Made by a program: the position numbers and the translations under genes
DNA from: Lachnospiraceae bacterium
GTDB lineage: Bacteria; Bacillota; Clostridia; Lachnospirales; Lachnospiraceae
DNA length: 14,839 bases
Direction of reading: 5' to 3'
NCBI GenBank assembly: GCA_017476305.1
Contig: JAFVAA010000505.1
Location: 1-14,839, forward strand
Shown: positions 14,790-14,839 of the stretch, piece after piece
Position numbering within the stretch: position 1 is the stretch's first letter
Layout: the number at the start of each line of letters is the position of its first letter
Notes under the pieces: model-generated
What the model saw: only the letters and a program-made list of their open reading frames with translations
Told to the model about the DNA's origin: nothing
Databases searched by the model: none

Positions 14790-14839
14790 CTACGGAAACA
14801 GGGAATCCTTCCGTATGTTCCTAAAACAATTTTTTTCGC

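Overview
The window looks like a defence/mobile island in a Gram-positive gut Firmicute, most likely a Lachnospiraceae-type Clostridium relative. The basis is low GC, strong AGGAGG-like ribosome sites, RelB/DinJ, DUF3990/DUF3791 and DUF4869 genes, and IS elements of the ISLre2 and IS630 families. No rRNA, tRNA or CRISPR array was seen.

Layout. (a) 1-1291: two ordinary membrane-protein genes, the 3' part of a DUF1275/YoaK-like gene and a Pr6Pr-like gene. (b) 1366-2990: a wreckage and toxin-antitoxin zone. It holds a RelB/DinJ antitoxin with its own promoter, a RelE/ParE toxin cut to 26 codons, a 34-codon scrap of BREX brxC carrying the Walker B region, and a DUF3990 (ADP-ribosyltransferase-like) gene with one frameshift followed by two small partner genes. 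(c) 3005-7858: a promoter followed by a tight three-gene operon joined by two 4-nt ATGA overlaps. Its products are a double-GHKL ATPase/histidine kinase, a receiver domain fused to an HNH nuclease, and an Eco57I-type N6-adenine DNA methyltransferase. This is the strongest candidate for an undescribed system: a restriction-modification-like defence in which the nuclease appears to be a two-component response regulator. (d) 7859-8251: a short repeat-bearing stretch, then the first 79 codons of BREX pglZ. (e) 8252-9880: an ISLre2-type IS that cuts pglZ on one side and a DUF4869 gene on the other. (f) 9819-13433: a compact series of small genes in which two DUF4869 paralogues bracket a gene with a HEPN-like Rx4H motif; a mini P-loop ATPase and a long unrecognised gene follow. 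(g) 13427-14686: an IS630-family IS whose end supplies the stop codon of that long gene; then a strong hairpin terminator.

How it fits together. The brxC and pglZ scraps lie either side of the three-gene operon, so the operon and the DUF3990 module occupy the place where pglX normally lies in a type 1 BREX locus. BREX itself is dead here. Five genes (DUF3990, GHKL kinase, ISLre2 transposase, the 10313 gene and the 12256 gene) are each broken by one frameshift that adding a single base would repair. That pattern fits assembly indel error as well as real decay, and it decides whether the new operon is intact.
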